Source: Ganoderma boninense
Lineage: Eukaryota > Basidiomycota > Agaricomycetes > Polyporales > Polyporaceae
Direction: 5' to 3'
DNA length: 64,000 nucleotides
NCBI GenBank assembly: GCA_002900995.3
Contig: CM035310.1
Location: 395,946 to 459,945 of the forward strand
A program made the translations under genes and the position numbers. Under the pieces are notes generated by a model. That model ran no database searches and was not told the origin of the DNA. It saw only the letters and a program-made list of their open reading frames with translations. Shown here in pieces: positions 33,481 through 47,048 of this stretch (the stretch's first letter is position 1; each line of letters starts with the position of its first letter).

Positions 33481-36400
33481 ATGCCCAAGACGTCAAAGTA
33501 CGCGTTCAGCGCAGCCAACGGTCGGGCTGCCTCAAAGGGAATCCAGGTACGATCTCCCGACTTCCATATGGCTTCGAAAATCGCGTCCTCGCCCTGTCCT
33601 CGATGACTGACAATTTTATCGATTGCCCACTCATTATCAAGGTCCTCCATCTCTGCGACCTGGCTGTCCAGCCGACCGGGAAATAGGCGGTCATCGTTGG
33701 GCTGATGAACCCGGAGCAGCGAAGAGTGGAAGACATTGTGAATCCCCCGGCGGCGAAGATTGCCAGGCAACTCCAACCTGAAGGAGTTATTGCCGTAGTC
33801 CTGGAGGATCCGGTATGGACCAATGTATCTAGGTGCGAGTTTCCGCGCGTATCCCTTCGGTAATGAGATGTTCTTGGTAGATACATACACAAGATCGCCC
33901 TGCTCAAAAGGGGCAGGACGGCGCCGGCGGTTGGCGTCGCGCGTTTGCTTTACCCGGGCAGCGAGGATAGAATCGTGTGCTGCCATCACGGCGTTTTTCA
34001 TCCGCTGGGCGAAGGCCCTGACACCAGGGTACTCATCAGTCCAGCTGAGTCCCAAATCATCACACGAGCATTCTGCCCGTGTTGAGGAAGAATGGCGCGT
34101 ATCCGCTGCTCTCCGAGCGTGCGAGGTTAATAGCAAACTCAATGCCAGGCAGCTTACTGACCCAATCCTTCTGGTTAGGTCCTATGCACTGCCGGAGCAT
34201 CTGCCCGACAGTACGATGAGCCCTTTCCGCAGAACCATCGGACTCAGGGTGATATGCGCTCGACATGCGCAGCTCAACGCCAATAAGCTTATTCAGGTGA
34301 GCCCAGAACTGACTGGTAAACAAGACGTCTCGATCGCTCACTATCGAGCGTGGCAGGCCATGATGCTTGTAGACTTCCGAGAACATCAACTCAGCAACTT
34401 GTGGAGCCTTGTAGTCTTGACGACTCGGCACCAGGTGGACCATACCAGTGAGCAGATCGATTATCGTCGTTATCTCGTCGAACGTTCTATCTCGGTTCCG
34501 AGACTCGGGCAGAGGGCCCACGAAGTCGACACCAATCGCTTCCCAAGGTTTTGAGGGGACAGTGAGGGGGTTCAGAAGGCCGTACGGTTTCTGATTGCTT
34601 GGCTTACTTCTCTTGCAGGTCATGCACGAGTCGCAGTAGCGCTGGACGTCCGGGACCATCGACTTCCACCACATGTGGTCGCGGAGCAGGCTGAGGGTGC
34701 GGTGTGCGCCGAGGTGCGCAAGCAAAGAGTGGGTGTGTCGGATCACAAGTTCCCGAACGCTTCGTTCCGATACAAGGATGTTAGGTATGCACAGAAGCGA
34801 TCGCTTCCTGTCCTGTAGGAAGACTAACCCGTCTTTTACTACGAAGTTCTTGTAGTGCTTCGGGTTGGCGAGGATCGCAGCGAAGAACTTGTCGTCCGAA
34901 TAGCGGCCTTGAAGGGCACGAAGTAAGTCAATTCCCTCTGTATTATCAGCGAGGAACTCGATGAACTGACTCTCCTGGCCCGTCACAGGTGAAACTGGTG
35001 AGTGCTCATCAATGTCAGGCTGTTGGAGCGGTGCTGAAGACCGTTCCGCAGGCTGCACGCCCTCCCGTTGTTCAACATGGGGCCCGTGGAGGACAACGCG
35101 CTTGATGCGCTTCGCGAACTCCTTCGCCGTCTCCGGTCGACCGGTCTCAGGCGGAGGAATGGTTGGGCGCGTCCGAACAGGACGCACGGTCGCCTCGCCG
35201 GCTGTCATGGGGCCCTCTGGGGCGGAGTGAGGGTGGGACTTCTCGTGAGAGCTTCCCTGCTCTTGTAGGGAGGACTCGCCAGCTGACGCGCCCTCCAGAC
35301 CCTCCTCTCTTCCCCCCCGCGATGAGCCCGCAGTGGGGGCCTGGCGTTGTCGTCCCGGACGACTGTTCGCCGCCGTCTGAGGCACGACAACTGGCTTCGG
35401 CGGTCGAGGGTGAAGCACGCGCCCTCCAGTCACCGCAGTGGGTACAGGAGGTGAGGTGAGTTGTTCCAGCTCAACAAGTGACTCCGGGTTGACGCTAACA
35501 GGTGCAGAGATGCTGAAGCTTTGCAGGACAGCCGAGAAGTCGCCCTCCTCGTCGAACTGGGTGTACTCGGAGGGAGCCCGCACAGTGCCAGGCCGGTCAT
35601 GCGCGTAGATACGCGATAAAGCGTCAGCGAGGACATTCTCGACTCCCGGTATGTATTCAATAGTGAAGTCAAACTCGGAAATGCGCTCTAACCATCGCGC
35701 CTGGCGACCTGACAGGTTCTTCTGCTTCAAGAGGTGGATCAGACCCTTGTGGTCCGTCACCCAGGTGAACGAGCAACCCAATAGGATATCACGGTGCCTT
35801 CGCATCGATTCGATGCCTGCTAACATCTCGATCTCATGCACAGGATAATTCATCTGCGCTGAGGACAGCTTGGCCGAGAAGAATGCGGCGACCCGACCAC
35901 GGCGAAAGTCGTCGCCTTGGGTCACCACGCCGGCAATCCCACCATGGGAACCGTCAGTGACAAGCCAGATGCGTGGTGCGTCTTTCGAGTAATCCAACGG
36001 GACGCGATGGTGCTCACGGTGTGCATGCAGTAGCTTCTTGATTTCATTGAACGCATGTTGGTGAGTAAATTCCCACTTGAAGCTTGCTTCTGAGCCGGTT
36101 AACGAACTCAGAATACCCATAGGAATCCGGACGGTTGCAATATCATCTGCAAGGTAGCCCACGGATCCGAGGAACCCCCGGAGAAGCTCGCGGTTCGTGG
36201 GGATCTTCCAGCTCAAGACGTTGTCGACCTTCTCGGGGTCCATCCGGATCCCGTGGTCATCGACAATGCGCCCAAGGATCTTCATCTCGCGACAGAGGAA
36301 GCGCAGCTTCGTCGCACTCAGGTAAAGTGTTTCCTTCCGCAGAATGTCGATGACAAGTCTGACGTGCTTGAGATGCTCTTCCAGAGTGTCGGAATAGACC

Positions 36401-38695
36401 GCGATGTCATCAAGGTAGACGTCCAGAAAGACGCCAAGGTATGGCGCGAAAATATGGTTCATAAGGGTCTGGTAAGTGGCAACGGCGTTGCAGTCGCCCT
36501 GTTGCAACACCAGACTCACCATATTTCCATCAGGAGTTGTCATCGCGGTGCGAGGGACATGAGACGGCTCAACACGGATCTGTTCATAGGCATCCTTGCC
36601 GTCAATCAGCGTGCGATACGGCTTCCTGGAGACGCGCCGCAAAATGGCTTCCATGTCCGGGAGTGGAGACGTCACCTTGTGAGTGTTTGCGTTCCGCTCG
36701 CGTAAATCGCAGACGACTCGAAGCCGATGTGGTATGCCCTTAACACCTGTTCCAGGCTTCGTCAAGAGGAGCATTGGCGACGTGTTTCGAGCATTGCTCA
36801 TTTGCCAACGGCCGGACTTCAAGTAAGCATCGCGCTTCTCGATCCAAAGATGACGCAGAGCGTCCGGACACTTGGACGGCCGCCACGAGTAAGTCTTGGA
36901 CTCGTCTTTGAGCGGAATAGTATGATTGATCGTCCGCAGCGGCGGCAGCGGAGAGTCGCTCGCATCCATGCAGATCGGGGCGGCGTATTCACGCAGTTCC
37001 TGTCGCGCAGCCTCCAACCGGTCCGCGAATACTTCAGCAGCTCGAGACTCAAGAACACGAGCCTGCTTGCCCTCGACGGGCAGGGGCTTCGAGCTGCCAA
37101 CAACCACCTTCACAGGGTTAAAGCCTGCGAGCACTCGGTGCTGGAAGAAGAACGGGGTGCCGAGGATGATATCATAGTTGAGCAAGTTAATGATATCAAA
37201 ATAACGCTTTGAGCTGATGTCCTGATACTCCAGCTGTGCCGTGCAGCCATAATTGATTTTGGCGCGAGACCCCTGCACTGCAAGATGCAGCGGCATGGGC
37301 TTAGCCAGCTCAAACGTCTTGACTCCCAGTTGGTGAGCCAGCTTCGCGGACATAAAGTCGGAAAGTGAACCGGTGTCTAACAGTGCGCGGGCAGGATGCC
37401 CGTTGATCGTCACCACAACAACAATAGGCTCCGGAATGACACGGCGAAGATCGCGCGGCGCAGCGGCGTTCCGCTGCACAACTAGATCGTCAGGATCAAG
37501 CTTCGACTTTCCGCCCCGCTGAGCGGCGTTCAACTCAAGGTATGGCTTGGCTTGGGCATACCACTGCTCATCCAGATGCTGACCATATGCGATCGTCTCG
37601 AACAGGTGGTCAAGATCACCGCCGAGGTCGTCAGAGGTGCTTTCGTCGAGGGAGCCAGTTTCCAGTGCCCGATCGTGGTGCGCCCGACGCGCTGCATGTG
37701 CATACCAGTCCCGGAAGTCAAGCCGGGGATTCAGCAGCCGCTCGCACCCGATGTGAACGCTGAGTGCGAGGTACTGATCCTGAACTTCCACCACATCTCC
37801 AAGCTGGAAGCACTGAAAACGCGTTGTAGGCTCGCCCTGGGGATGTGTTTCAGGCCAAGGTATCGTCTCATTGAGACGCTGTTCCAGGACCAGGGCCATC
37901 ACATCCCCAAGTGGCTCGCTCGCGCCCTCCAGAACGTCAGGATCGCCTGGCATGCGAATCGTCCTCAGCATCTGCCGGAAGGAGTTGGGTAAGTCCAAGT
38001 TCGGATTGTTGAGCTGAGCTGCAGTGACAAAGAATTCAAGCTCACTAGCTGTGTTCTCAACAGCATAAGTGGATGCCGAAATCTGGTGCACGATGAAGAA
38101 CTCGTGCTCCTCCTCGATGCTTGCACCGTCCCAGTACGGTCGGTGGCGATTCAATACATCAGCGGTGCGCTGCTCGAACACATTTCCAAGTGCGTAGGCT
38201 TCCGCTCCCTCGGCTCTAGTGCGCGGAAGCTCAAGTTCGTCCCAGCTGAACTCCTGAACTCGAATACCGTCATCCTCAACTGGAATTGGACAACCTCCAG
38301 CTGAGGAAGTTGAGTCAGTGCGTGGCTGAGGACCAGGCTTGGGGCCAGAGACTACTGACCATGTGTCATCTGACTGTTTGTCAGGTTCCTCCGGCTCGGA
38401 GCTCGAGTCCGAGACGGACTGCAAGGACGGCATGCCCTCGAATAAGTCTTCATCGTCGGGCTCCGAAGGATCGCCGACACTGACAAACCCGGTGAGTGGA
38501 TCTGCACAAAAGCGAGGTTCAACCAGTTCCCAGGCGGGACGCAACTGAGGCAGAGACCGATAGTCGAACTCGACCGAGTTCAAGTGCAACTCGGTCGTCG
38601 CAGAGGTGGACTCGGCAAGGTAGGGTGTCAGTTGCCCGGATGCATCCGTTGGGACACAGATGTATCCGTCAAAACAACAGATGTATCTAATACAG
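33481..38695 (-). mobile_element. pol: Ty3/gypsy retrotransposon pol (protease, RT, RNase H, integrase, chromodomain), frameshifted
   Basis: One frame of about 1500 codons runs from about 38695 to 34060. In order it has an acidic N-terminal region, an aspartic protease motif (ALLDTGSLSD), reverse transcriptase with YLDDIAVYS, RNase H with TDGSHGG, an integrase zinc-binding HHCC (HTHSLLAHLG...CDSCMTC), and integrase catalytic residues in GVDFVGPL, IVSDRDVLF and DGSAERAHR. At about 34060-34090, just after FLNTGRM, the frame breaks. The reading continues in another frame with WTDEYPGVRAFAQRMK and a chromodomain-like segment (EWAIDKIVSHRGQGEDAIFE) up to about 33480. No ATG precedes the open frame, because it is fused upstream to gag in the undisturbed element. 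It is dead at the frameshift and separated from gag. Confidence 0.88.
38676..38687. repeat. 12-bp direct repeat at left border of the 17-kb insert
   Basis: AACAGATGTATC; an identical copy lies at 55905-55916 in the same orientation. It is a candidate target-site duplication, but related AGATGTATCCGT words recur several times around both borders, so chance is not excluded. Confidence 0.5.
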
Positions 38696-38939
38696 TCAGC
38701 AACATTTATGTATTAGTCGCCCGCAAAGAACTGCATCAATGGGGTTCGAACTGCTGGCCGTATGGTCAGAGGCGAAACATTGGGGTGTCGCTGACAAGCA
38801 AGCCACACGTGTTTGTTCTGACATCTACTGCTGTGCAATACATGGAGCTATTGAATTCTACTGTACATCAGCGCACTCAGCAAGAAGAGCGTCCTAGAGA
38901 GCTTGGTCAGTGCTGGATCTAATACCAGAAAAGATGGAA

Positions 38940-41900
38940 CATACCATATCAATTGCACCCGCAAATTTCAACTTGCACTGATCAATGAGGCGAATATAAC
39001 GATATGATTGTCTGCTCCCAGCCAGATACGAAGTCAGTCCACACATGAAACAAGGGCTTCAAGACCAACTATGTGTACTTACTTGAGCGCATACGCGGCC
39101 GCGCCGGCATCTGAGTCCTTCCGAGCAGTTTCCCGCCATAGGTCATGGTAGTGGTGGAAGAAGATTACTGTGCGCCGCATCTCCTCGCGCAGGAGATTGA
39201 CCTCCTCGCACCACCGAGTATGGGTTGCTTTTGATCGCGACCAGTGAACACGACGAGCTAAGCACCAATGAACTGGCTGCACTTGAGTGGAAGCCTCGCA
39301 CTCACCTTCTTCATGAAACTCCTGAAACTTCTCGTCGTCGTCGTCTGCAGACGAAGAAAAAGCGAAATTTTCCCATATCCATGACGTGGAGAGAAGGCTT
39401 TGACCTAGGGTGGAGCGATCACTGGCCATTGTGAACGGTACTACTTCGCTTGTGGTGAGTCTCTTGAACCGTGGGTGCCACTGATCCATTCCTAAAGCAA
39501 GTAGCAGTACCCGATGGCGACGATATGCCTCAGCTGCTTTGTCAGCCTCCCGCTGCGCAGTCTGGATCTTGCTCTGAGCGCGAGTTGTGTGGACCTTTCG
39601 TTGCTTGGAGTGCTTGTCGAGCTGGAGGTACCCAACACCGAGGAGTGCTGTTCTTACATCTTCGAGAGCTTGGTCCGCAGCTACAAAACGAAGGCTAAGC
39701 TCCACAGCGACGGCTTCTGCCATGCTGGGCTGTTGGAGAACATTCGTGAGATGCGCAGATGGCAAGGGGAGGGTAACTTCGGAGATCTCCAGCCAAGGCG
39801 CACTCTTCCCTCGGGTTGAACGAGCACGTGGTAAGCCATCATTGGAGTCTCCCGTATCTTTGCTTGAGTTTCGCAATGGGAAGTCGGAACCAAATGCGAT
39901 GGCCAAGGAGTCGACTGATTGTTCACTGGCCAGGTGGCAGATAGCATCGTCGATTCGCGGCGTGAGGTAAAGATCCTTTAGAACGCGCCATTGCTCAACT
40001 TCCGCAAGGAAAGTCTGACAATGACGATCCAGATCATCTCCTTTCTTGGACGCCATCTCAAGCTGGTCGAGAAGAAGCTCCCTATATGCAGAAGATTATC
40101 AGCTCAGCTCATGTTAGGCATGGATGACATAGTTACTTGCCTTTCCCGTTCAAGAGTGAGGCCCTGCTGAATGACACCCAGTAACCCTATTGCCGTGTCG
40201 CCAGAAAAAGCTCGCTCTTGGGTAATTTTTGCAAGCAGCTCCTTCCCGGTCATATCTGGTAACAGGTTATTACCACACCCGATAAACGAGCAGAATGCCG
40301 ACATACTTTTCTGCAAGTCCTTGCTGAGCTCGTACGGGCTGTCCTCTAACGCTGGCTCTTCTTCCCGATGATAAACTCTCTCCACCCACTCGTCGACCTT
40401 GCATTGCCATGCCGCGATCTTGTCTGTGTCGTCGATAGTCTCTTCAAGTGCCCTGAGGTAGTCGCGTGTTCTTTCTTCGTGATCAATAGCACGGGCGTAG
40501 CGATCTGACAGCGTAGCAGCTGGATACAAGAAGTGAGCATAACAGTAAGCTGTTAAACGTGGATCAGAAACATACGCATTGCATGTACACGACGGATATT
40601 CATGTCGCTATGGAAGTCATTGATGACATCATGCCGATGCCCTGACGACATCTCCTTCGTACGTGTCGCCAGTGCGTTGAAGACCGACCAGATGCGCTCC
40701 AAAGCCTCACCATCCGTCATGCCAACACCAGGGAGGAAGTTGTACGAGTAAGCGGTCCGGCAAGAGGCCGTGTGCGCTGGTGCATGAAATTTGCCAATGC
40801 CAGCGAGGGTGTATGGAAAGTACTTGATTTGAAAGACCGTTAGAGTTGGAAACATCTTCCTCCAATCTTTGATGCGCTGACGAAAATGGATCCGGTACTG
40901 GCAATTGATGTCATACCCATTGCAGTGCCGGCAAATCGTGACATACGGCGCAAGACCCGAACACATGCAGTAGTCGACGTAGGCAAAACTGCGGGGAATC
41001 AGCTCATAGCTATGGTACGATGTGATTTGAACTCACGCTTCCCCAGCAGGCAAATCAACCGAACCGCAAGGTAGAAGGAACATGTGGCGCGCACATGAAA
41101 GACCCACGGTACCACTAACCCGGCCGCTGAAGCGAGAGTAGCCCATCGCTCCAAATTTGTGACAGCTTGTGGGCTAGTTGACATGTAAGAACACATTTAA
41201 ATCCTAACCAGTACAGTAAAGACGGCGTACTTCTTTCTTCGGAGGCTTAACAGTCTTCACGAACATTGCGTATGGTCTCTCCTTCGTGTAGTACGCTCCT
41301 CCGTCTGTCAATGAGAAGTCGGATTCGTCCATTGGCTTCATTTTCTGGCTTGAATGGAAATTGCCGTCCACGGCGTGGAAGAAGGTGTCCAAGTATCTGA
41401 TTCGTGAGCAGACATGTGAGCACATACTATCGAGCATCAAACTCAGCAATATAAGCTCACTTTTCGTTCTCAGGACGGTTCTCCTGGTCTGTGGGGTTCA
41501 TATTCTTGTGAGGTTGAGGGCATGCGGGACATAGGACACCCAAGGACCGCTCAGGGAGGTCCTTCGTTGGGGGTACTCCAGCTCTCCGAGTTGCGTGTAA
41601 GAACATGAACTCCCGCATGGTGTTGTTGAGCTCCCGGTGACGGTTCTGTGCTCCATGAGCATTGGTGAGAAGAAGTTTCAAATTCAGAACTCACCTTGGT
41701 TTCGTCAGGAACGACATTGTCCGTACTTCTCTGCAAAAATCGCATGTAGTCGATCGCGGTAATCTGGCATTGCAGAGATAGAAGGTGATAGTCGCGGAGA
41801 CCATGGAGGGTGAAGGCAGAACGAGGGATGTCCCAGCTTCCGGGGAAAAGACCAAAACGGAGAAGCTGCGCGGTGTACGGTGCAGCCGTCTTGGTTGTCT

Positions 41901-42857
41901 CGTCTTCAGAACACACGCAAAACAGGATCTTCACCTGGGCTATACCATGTTCGTGGACTACAGTCATGGGTCGGGGATCTCGGGATTGAGTGGTGCATGG
42001 ATCTCCATTATGCCCCAAGTTGATCACGAAGTTCTTCAGCCCTCCGAGAGAACGGCGTTGCCAGAAACGCAGTGCAGGATCCCAAACCTCAATTCTATGA
42101 AACGGGTTACGAACGTGGTCACCCACGATACATTCCTCGCACACGATGGGTGCGTGGTAGCAGTCGAAGCATCGGTAAAAAGGAGGTGGGAAGTCCGTTT
42201 TGCTACACGAGCCGGGGCAGCGGCTCATAGATGGGGGCGCAGCATCTCTGGCGAGGAGTTCTTGCTGTGCGACAATAGCACACTTCAGGAACGCTTCGAG
42301 CCGGGACCCTACTGGCTGGAAGTCTTATTAGAGTGGGGAGGATATGAGGCGGGACAGACACATACAATGGTGTTATTGACCTTGGCTTTCTTCGCAGGCG
42401 GTCCACTATCCTCCAGACTGACGGACTGGCGTCTTTGGGTCTTCGATGTTGAGGGGATGGGGATGGACGACGAGACGCTTTCGCCAGCACCGCCTGCCTG
42501 GGCACGCAAGAAATTATCCAAACCGATGTTCGGGGGAAGAGGGAGGGACAGGTTGAGGCCCAGCGGCTGAGATCCAGGATACTGACGTGCAGCGGCGAAG
42601 CGGTCGATGGTAGGGAACACTGTGGACCTAGGCGCAGATGTACCACAAGGAGGTCCCAGGGGTTAATAGTTGCGAGCAGCCGCAAAAGTGTCCGGAAGGT
42701 CTTGAGCATCGTTCGGTACGGGACGCGAGGGGACAGATTCGGATCCCGGATAGTTCAGCGCAGCGGCGAAACGCCCAGGGGGATGGGAGGTAATATCATC
42801 AGGGGAAGGCATTGCGACACGTTGAGATCTCTGGATAGAGGAGGTTGGTCGATTCAA
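38940..42857 (-). CDS. KDZ-superfamily transposase with CxC2 cysteine cluster
   Basis: Multi-exon gene. From ATG 42857 the frame carries repeated FAAAxxYPGS-like units, crosses an in-frame TAA at 42665-42663, and continues in the same frame with FAAARQYPGSQPLGLN and PPAKKAKV. After an intron comes the CxC2 cluster (CPGSCSK...YRCFDCYH...VCEECIVGDH...FHRIEVW) at about 42230-42080. Later exons give YLDTFFHAVDGNFHSS and SLTDGGAYYTKE, then a frame GLSCARHMFLLPCG and VDLPAGE, then GYDINCQYRIHFRQR, IGKFHAPAHTASCR and GVGMTDGEALERIWS. The D, D and E of these blocks are the expected catalytic residues of the Kyakuja-Dileera-Zisupton fold. Coiled-coil exons (about 40529-40104 and 40056-39079) follow. 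The last exon near 39020-38940 is uncertain. The in-frame stop may be a true nonsense change or hidden by an unseen intron. Confidence 0.82.
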
Positions 42858-42859
42858 AT

Positions 42860-44400
42860 TGAGGCGTTCGAAGGTACAAGATCATGTAACATACAAGTGT
42901 GACAGTACAGACTGCAATCGCCGCTCAGGCTCCCGTCAAGACGAGATTGAATGGAAACAAGAGCTGAATGGGAACAAGAGGCAAGTGGTGGAGAAAAGGA
43001 TGGGGATGATGGGAATGCCCAGCCTGGTTCGAGGCACGAGAGGGGGACGAAGGGTCGTTCGAGGAGATGGAGGTTTGGCGAAAGGGTGCCTAGTAGTAAG
43101 AATGGGCGGGGAACGGGCCAGCGGAAAGGAAGGGACCGTGAGGAGGGCAGAGGGCATGGGGAGCGGCCAGAATTTGGAGGCCAAGTGTGGGCACCGAGAT
43201 AGCTGGACTCCGCCAGTTCTCGAGGTGCAGGACGGGATCACACTGCGGCTTTGTGGCCGGTGGATTTGTGGGATTCGGGGATGTGTGTGAATGCAGGATC
43301 AAGCCAAGCACTTACCTCCGCAGTGCTCTGGTATGACTACTACCCTCTCGTCCCAACTTTTCCAACACCCTTCCACTCCTCTCGCTCGGCTTGACCTGTT
43401 TCTGAGATGGCTTGAGGGCTGTCCCGGTGTCCACGCCGATGGTTGCTTTGAGCGGTAGAATGGATGCGATGGTCCGAGGGAGGGCCAACAGTGAGGCAAG
43501 AAGGGATGGGGAGCGAGCGCGCAGTGCGTTGGCGAGAGGCTGGGAGATGAGTAGGGGCGGCGGAACAGTCGAGCAAGGTGAGGCAAGGTCCGCTATCCAA
43601 CAGTTCCCACGCCTCACATGCACAGCCATTCCCCGACGCCCGACTGTCCGAATCTGGAAGCCGGCCCGACAGAGGAGACGCGACAGTCACGGGGAGTCAA
43701 CAACACGCGCCTGGTTTCCCACGCCTCCGTCGCGCCTCCTGTCCAACGCTCGCACAGGTCGAGTTCGACCACCTTCAGCCACCTTCTCGTTCACCTGCCT
43801 CCCATTCCACTTTCGTCGTTCCTCTGCCATCTCCACCGTCTCGTCGCGCTCTCCAGCAACTTGCACTGTCTGGGCGCATTTCGAGTAAGTACTTACGACT
43901 CTCATAGGTTTGTGGGCTAATGTCGCGATGCTGCAGGCCACGAACCCCACGAACACTAGAACCTCTCGGGCTGGAAGGCGGGTACACACCCAACTGAAGC
44001 CCCTGAGTCCAAGAACCTCCAGTGTGGAGCGCGACCGTAGTCGCGCGACCCCTGGAATCCCCCTGGATCAGCAAGCAGGTCGAGGCAAGGAGCTATCCTT
44101 CGTCTGGCGAAGTACGCAGAGCATATGAATGGTTTGCGGTCTTTATTCTGACCGTCGCCTCTGTAGTCCGGCTTGACAGCAAGTATCTGCAAGTGCAAGA
44201 GGAGACCAGTAGGATATCTCAGACGGACCAACACACCACGGTGAGCACGGGTGTTCACCAGACGATTCACGCATCCACTGATTCGCCCCCAGGCATATCA
44301 ATCATTCTCTGCCCTCTACATCTCGGCCGCCACTCCAACTTGAACGCACCTGGTATGTTAACCTGGGTGGATTGTCATGACACCGGCTGATATCCAAGCA
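42860..44400. other. Divergent intergenic region between transposase and first cargo gene
   Basis: Only short overlapping frames on both strands. A minus-strand frame starting at 43989 begins MCTRLPAREVLVFVGFVACS, somewhat leader-like, but has no further support. It probably holds the promoters of the flanking divergent genes. Confidence 0.4.
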
Positions 44401-44408
44401 TAGCTCCC

Positions 44409-46857
44409 ATGTCCTCTATCGCGACTCCTCCAATAGACGTGCCCAACATGCACTCTCCTTCCCTTTCGACCCCAAAGGTCTTGAACGATCACCTTTCCTC
44501 TCACTCCGGGGCTTCGAAGCCAGCGCAAGATGGATCTGCTGACCATCCTACACGGGCACTACATGCGAACAAGCAAGGGAACCGTGAGTCTCATTTCCTG
44601 ATATGATGCGCCAATAGCACTGACGTGATTCTAGCTCTTCTCGGGTCGCGCGACGCATTCGCGGGGATTGTCGCGGCACAAGCATACACGGCTCAGGGAT
44701 GGGACTCCGATATCGTCGTTACCAGTCCGAATGCAGATTGGATCCCGGAGTTTGCGGTTGCGCACAGTGAGATCACAACGTACTCGGATGGTCGTTGGGG
44801 GCGTCATGAGTACTCTCGGTGGCCCCAACAGTTCACGCGGGATGCCTTCCACACCCACTGCATCCCGTTCAAACCTCGTCTCAAGGGACCCGGCGAAATC
44901 CTCTGGCGCACTCTCAGCCCCGATGACTGGGAACCTGAGGACTGTGGTGTCCCTGGCATTGGGTTCCTCAATGGGCACATTCAGAACGACCTTCATCGCG
45001 GCGCTCTCGACGTCATCGCGTCCTACCAAGATTGTCACACGGACGATCGCGGATGGCGCGAGATTGGTCAATTCCTCGTCGTCTGCCTCTTAAACACCAT
45101 TGGCCGCCTGCGTTCGATCCCTGCCCTCCCCGGCGTCGTCATTTCTCTAGCCGCACATGTCCAGCGACTCACCTTGGAACTCTGGGGCCTGGTGGAATGG
45201 TTGAAGCTGGTCATGGACCGTGTCAAGGGCCAGGGGGATTTCTCCCTGCTCGTGCTTAATGTTGTTGGAGCATGGACCGGGGATCCGAGCGTTGCGCAAA
45301 TGCTCCATCGCGCAGGTATTCCTGTCTGGCTTCAACGTCAGCGGGGCACCCAGTTGCAGATCTACAAGGTGGTCTCCACGAAGGACATACCGATCGACTT
45401 CTCTCGGACGCCGTCTTATCCCCGTCTCCTCTTGGCGAAGCGCGACCTTTCAGGAGCACTGAACCTGCCGGGGGAGTGGCGAAGAGCCATGTCAGCAGTG
45501 GTGAGACGAGAGCTGTGCGAATCATGACTTCCGGAACTCTTGGAGGCTGAGCAGCATGGGCAACTGCCCCTGGCGAAACGACTTCGTGAGGGAGTCATGT
45601 GGGCTGGCTCTGATAGCTCTTCGTTGGGGGCCCCGAAACCAGTGTTCATCGTGCGGGACCAAGGCGTGAAGACGGTGAAACATAACCTCTCTCCCGCTTC
45701 CCCTCCCTCGTCGTCGCGCTCTAATTCAGGTACATACCTTATCAATGCCTCTGCAAAGAAACCCTCGCGACGAGCACAGCACCGACAAGCACGGCACCGA
45801 CAAGCAAAAGCGCAAACGGCTGATAATGCCCAGACCAAGGTTTTTGCCATCATCCCTTCCCGACAACACTACGCATCCCATCATCTCTCCATGCCATCAG
45901 CCTGGACGTCCGCATTGTCGGAGGCCAGTCCCGTCCCGCAACCATCGGTTTCTGTCAAGTACTACTTTGCTCCCCCATGGCTATTGGATGCCCTTGATGG
46001 CTTCGACGTCATGCCCGAGAAAATTGCCCGTTATCTTCACAACTGGGTACGCATCCGCACCTTCTGTCGTGTCCGCCTTTTCGATGCCACCATCGCAGGT
46101 CGTCCTCTGACGATTGCGGAGTGGCGGGATGCTCTGTGGGGCGACTACAGCATCAATGACGTGCCTGATATTGCACCGGGCACTTCCGGCGCTCGTCCGA
46201 AGCTTCGCCACGAAGTCCAGGTCAACGTCCGCCGCCTCTTTGGGCATGGTGCGGCTCTGTCGTCCTATCTCGCGGATGCCTGTCCCAAATTTGGCAACAT
46301 ACCTGTGACTCTTGACATGGCCCGCTCCGATTCGGCGTTCCGACAATCCGCGTTGTGGGATGCTCATGAAACAAATTGGCGTTGCGAGCTTCTTGCTCTG
46401 GATGCCCTCATGGTTGGGTCCAATCAGTGGTCTGCCATTAATTGCTGGACGCGCGAGTTGCTGGTGTTGCGGGTCTGGGGTTCCGGTACTTCGGGTGTTG
46501 ACGTGGTTCCTTCCACCGATGATCAGGATCAGAGGCATGTGTTCTGTTGGACGGAGCCGCCGCAGTCTGGGTGGCAGGATTGCCGTCAATATCTCAAGGC
46601 GTTTGTCGAGGTCCTTGGTCGCTGGAAGGGTGTGCCGTATCAGCTTTGCGGAGCGGATCTACGCGTTACGGAGTGTGGAGCCGACGAGTACGCCAGTATA
46701 CTTCGGGCTGCTGTTAGTTTCTACGTCCGCACATTTGTTGCCAAGTACGAACGCTTGCCAATCTCCCCGGTTAGTCTACCTTCTTTCCATGCACACCTCC
46801 TGATATTGAATATTGTTCTAGATGTCACTCCCAAGTTCCTTGCGAGCTCCGTGAGGC
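44409..46857 (+). CDS. Cargo gene 1: large agaricomycete protein of unknown function
   Basis: Exon 1 begins with MSSIATPPIDVPNMHSPSLS at 44409 and meets a GTGAGT donor near 44583. Exon 2 starts near 44635 with LLGSRDAFAGIVAAQAYTAQ. The segment SLLVLNVVGAWTGDPSVAQM then LHRAGIPVWLQRQ matches a block (host-variable VPVWLVR motif) that I recognise in a large, uncharacterised agaricomycete family. A TGA at 45525-45527 lies in the same frame as the rest. It is best explained by an in-phase intron starting GTGAGAC near 45502 and ending at one of several AGs 45-54 nt later. Downstream YYFAPPWLLDALDGFDVMPE continues, and a GTTAGT...TTCTAG intron near 46770-46820 leads to a stop near 46857. No catalytic motif is seen. 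It lies head-to-head with the transposase. Confidence 0.6.
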
Positions 46858-47048
46858 TGCCTGTCAGGAGTCAGCCCTTGCATGCCTGAATGTTGTACCG
46901 TAGCGCATTTCGTCATGTACTTTAGTGTAATTCTAGCAAGTTCTTCTGTTTTGGCCCCTGTTTGCCTTTGCAGCCCGATAGGACAGATTCATGCGTACTT
47001 CCAATCTGAGATTCCGTTGTGACAGATCCCAGGACTCATGCAGCGTTC

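Noticed and set aside
33823..38690. Many plus-strand open frames opposite pol
   Set aside because: They have no family motifs and overlap a clear pol frame on the minus strand.
38735..38800. TTCGAACCCC on the minus strand near the left border, thought to be a partner of the tRNA-like sequence at the right border
   Set aside because: The T stem does not form here; only the short box is shared, so a paired terminal tRNA structure is not supported.
45525..45527. TGA in cargo gene 1 taken as a nonsense mutation
   Set aside because: A GTGAGA donor and AG acceptors 45-54 nt apart, all multiples of three, would remove it as an ordinary short intron.
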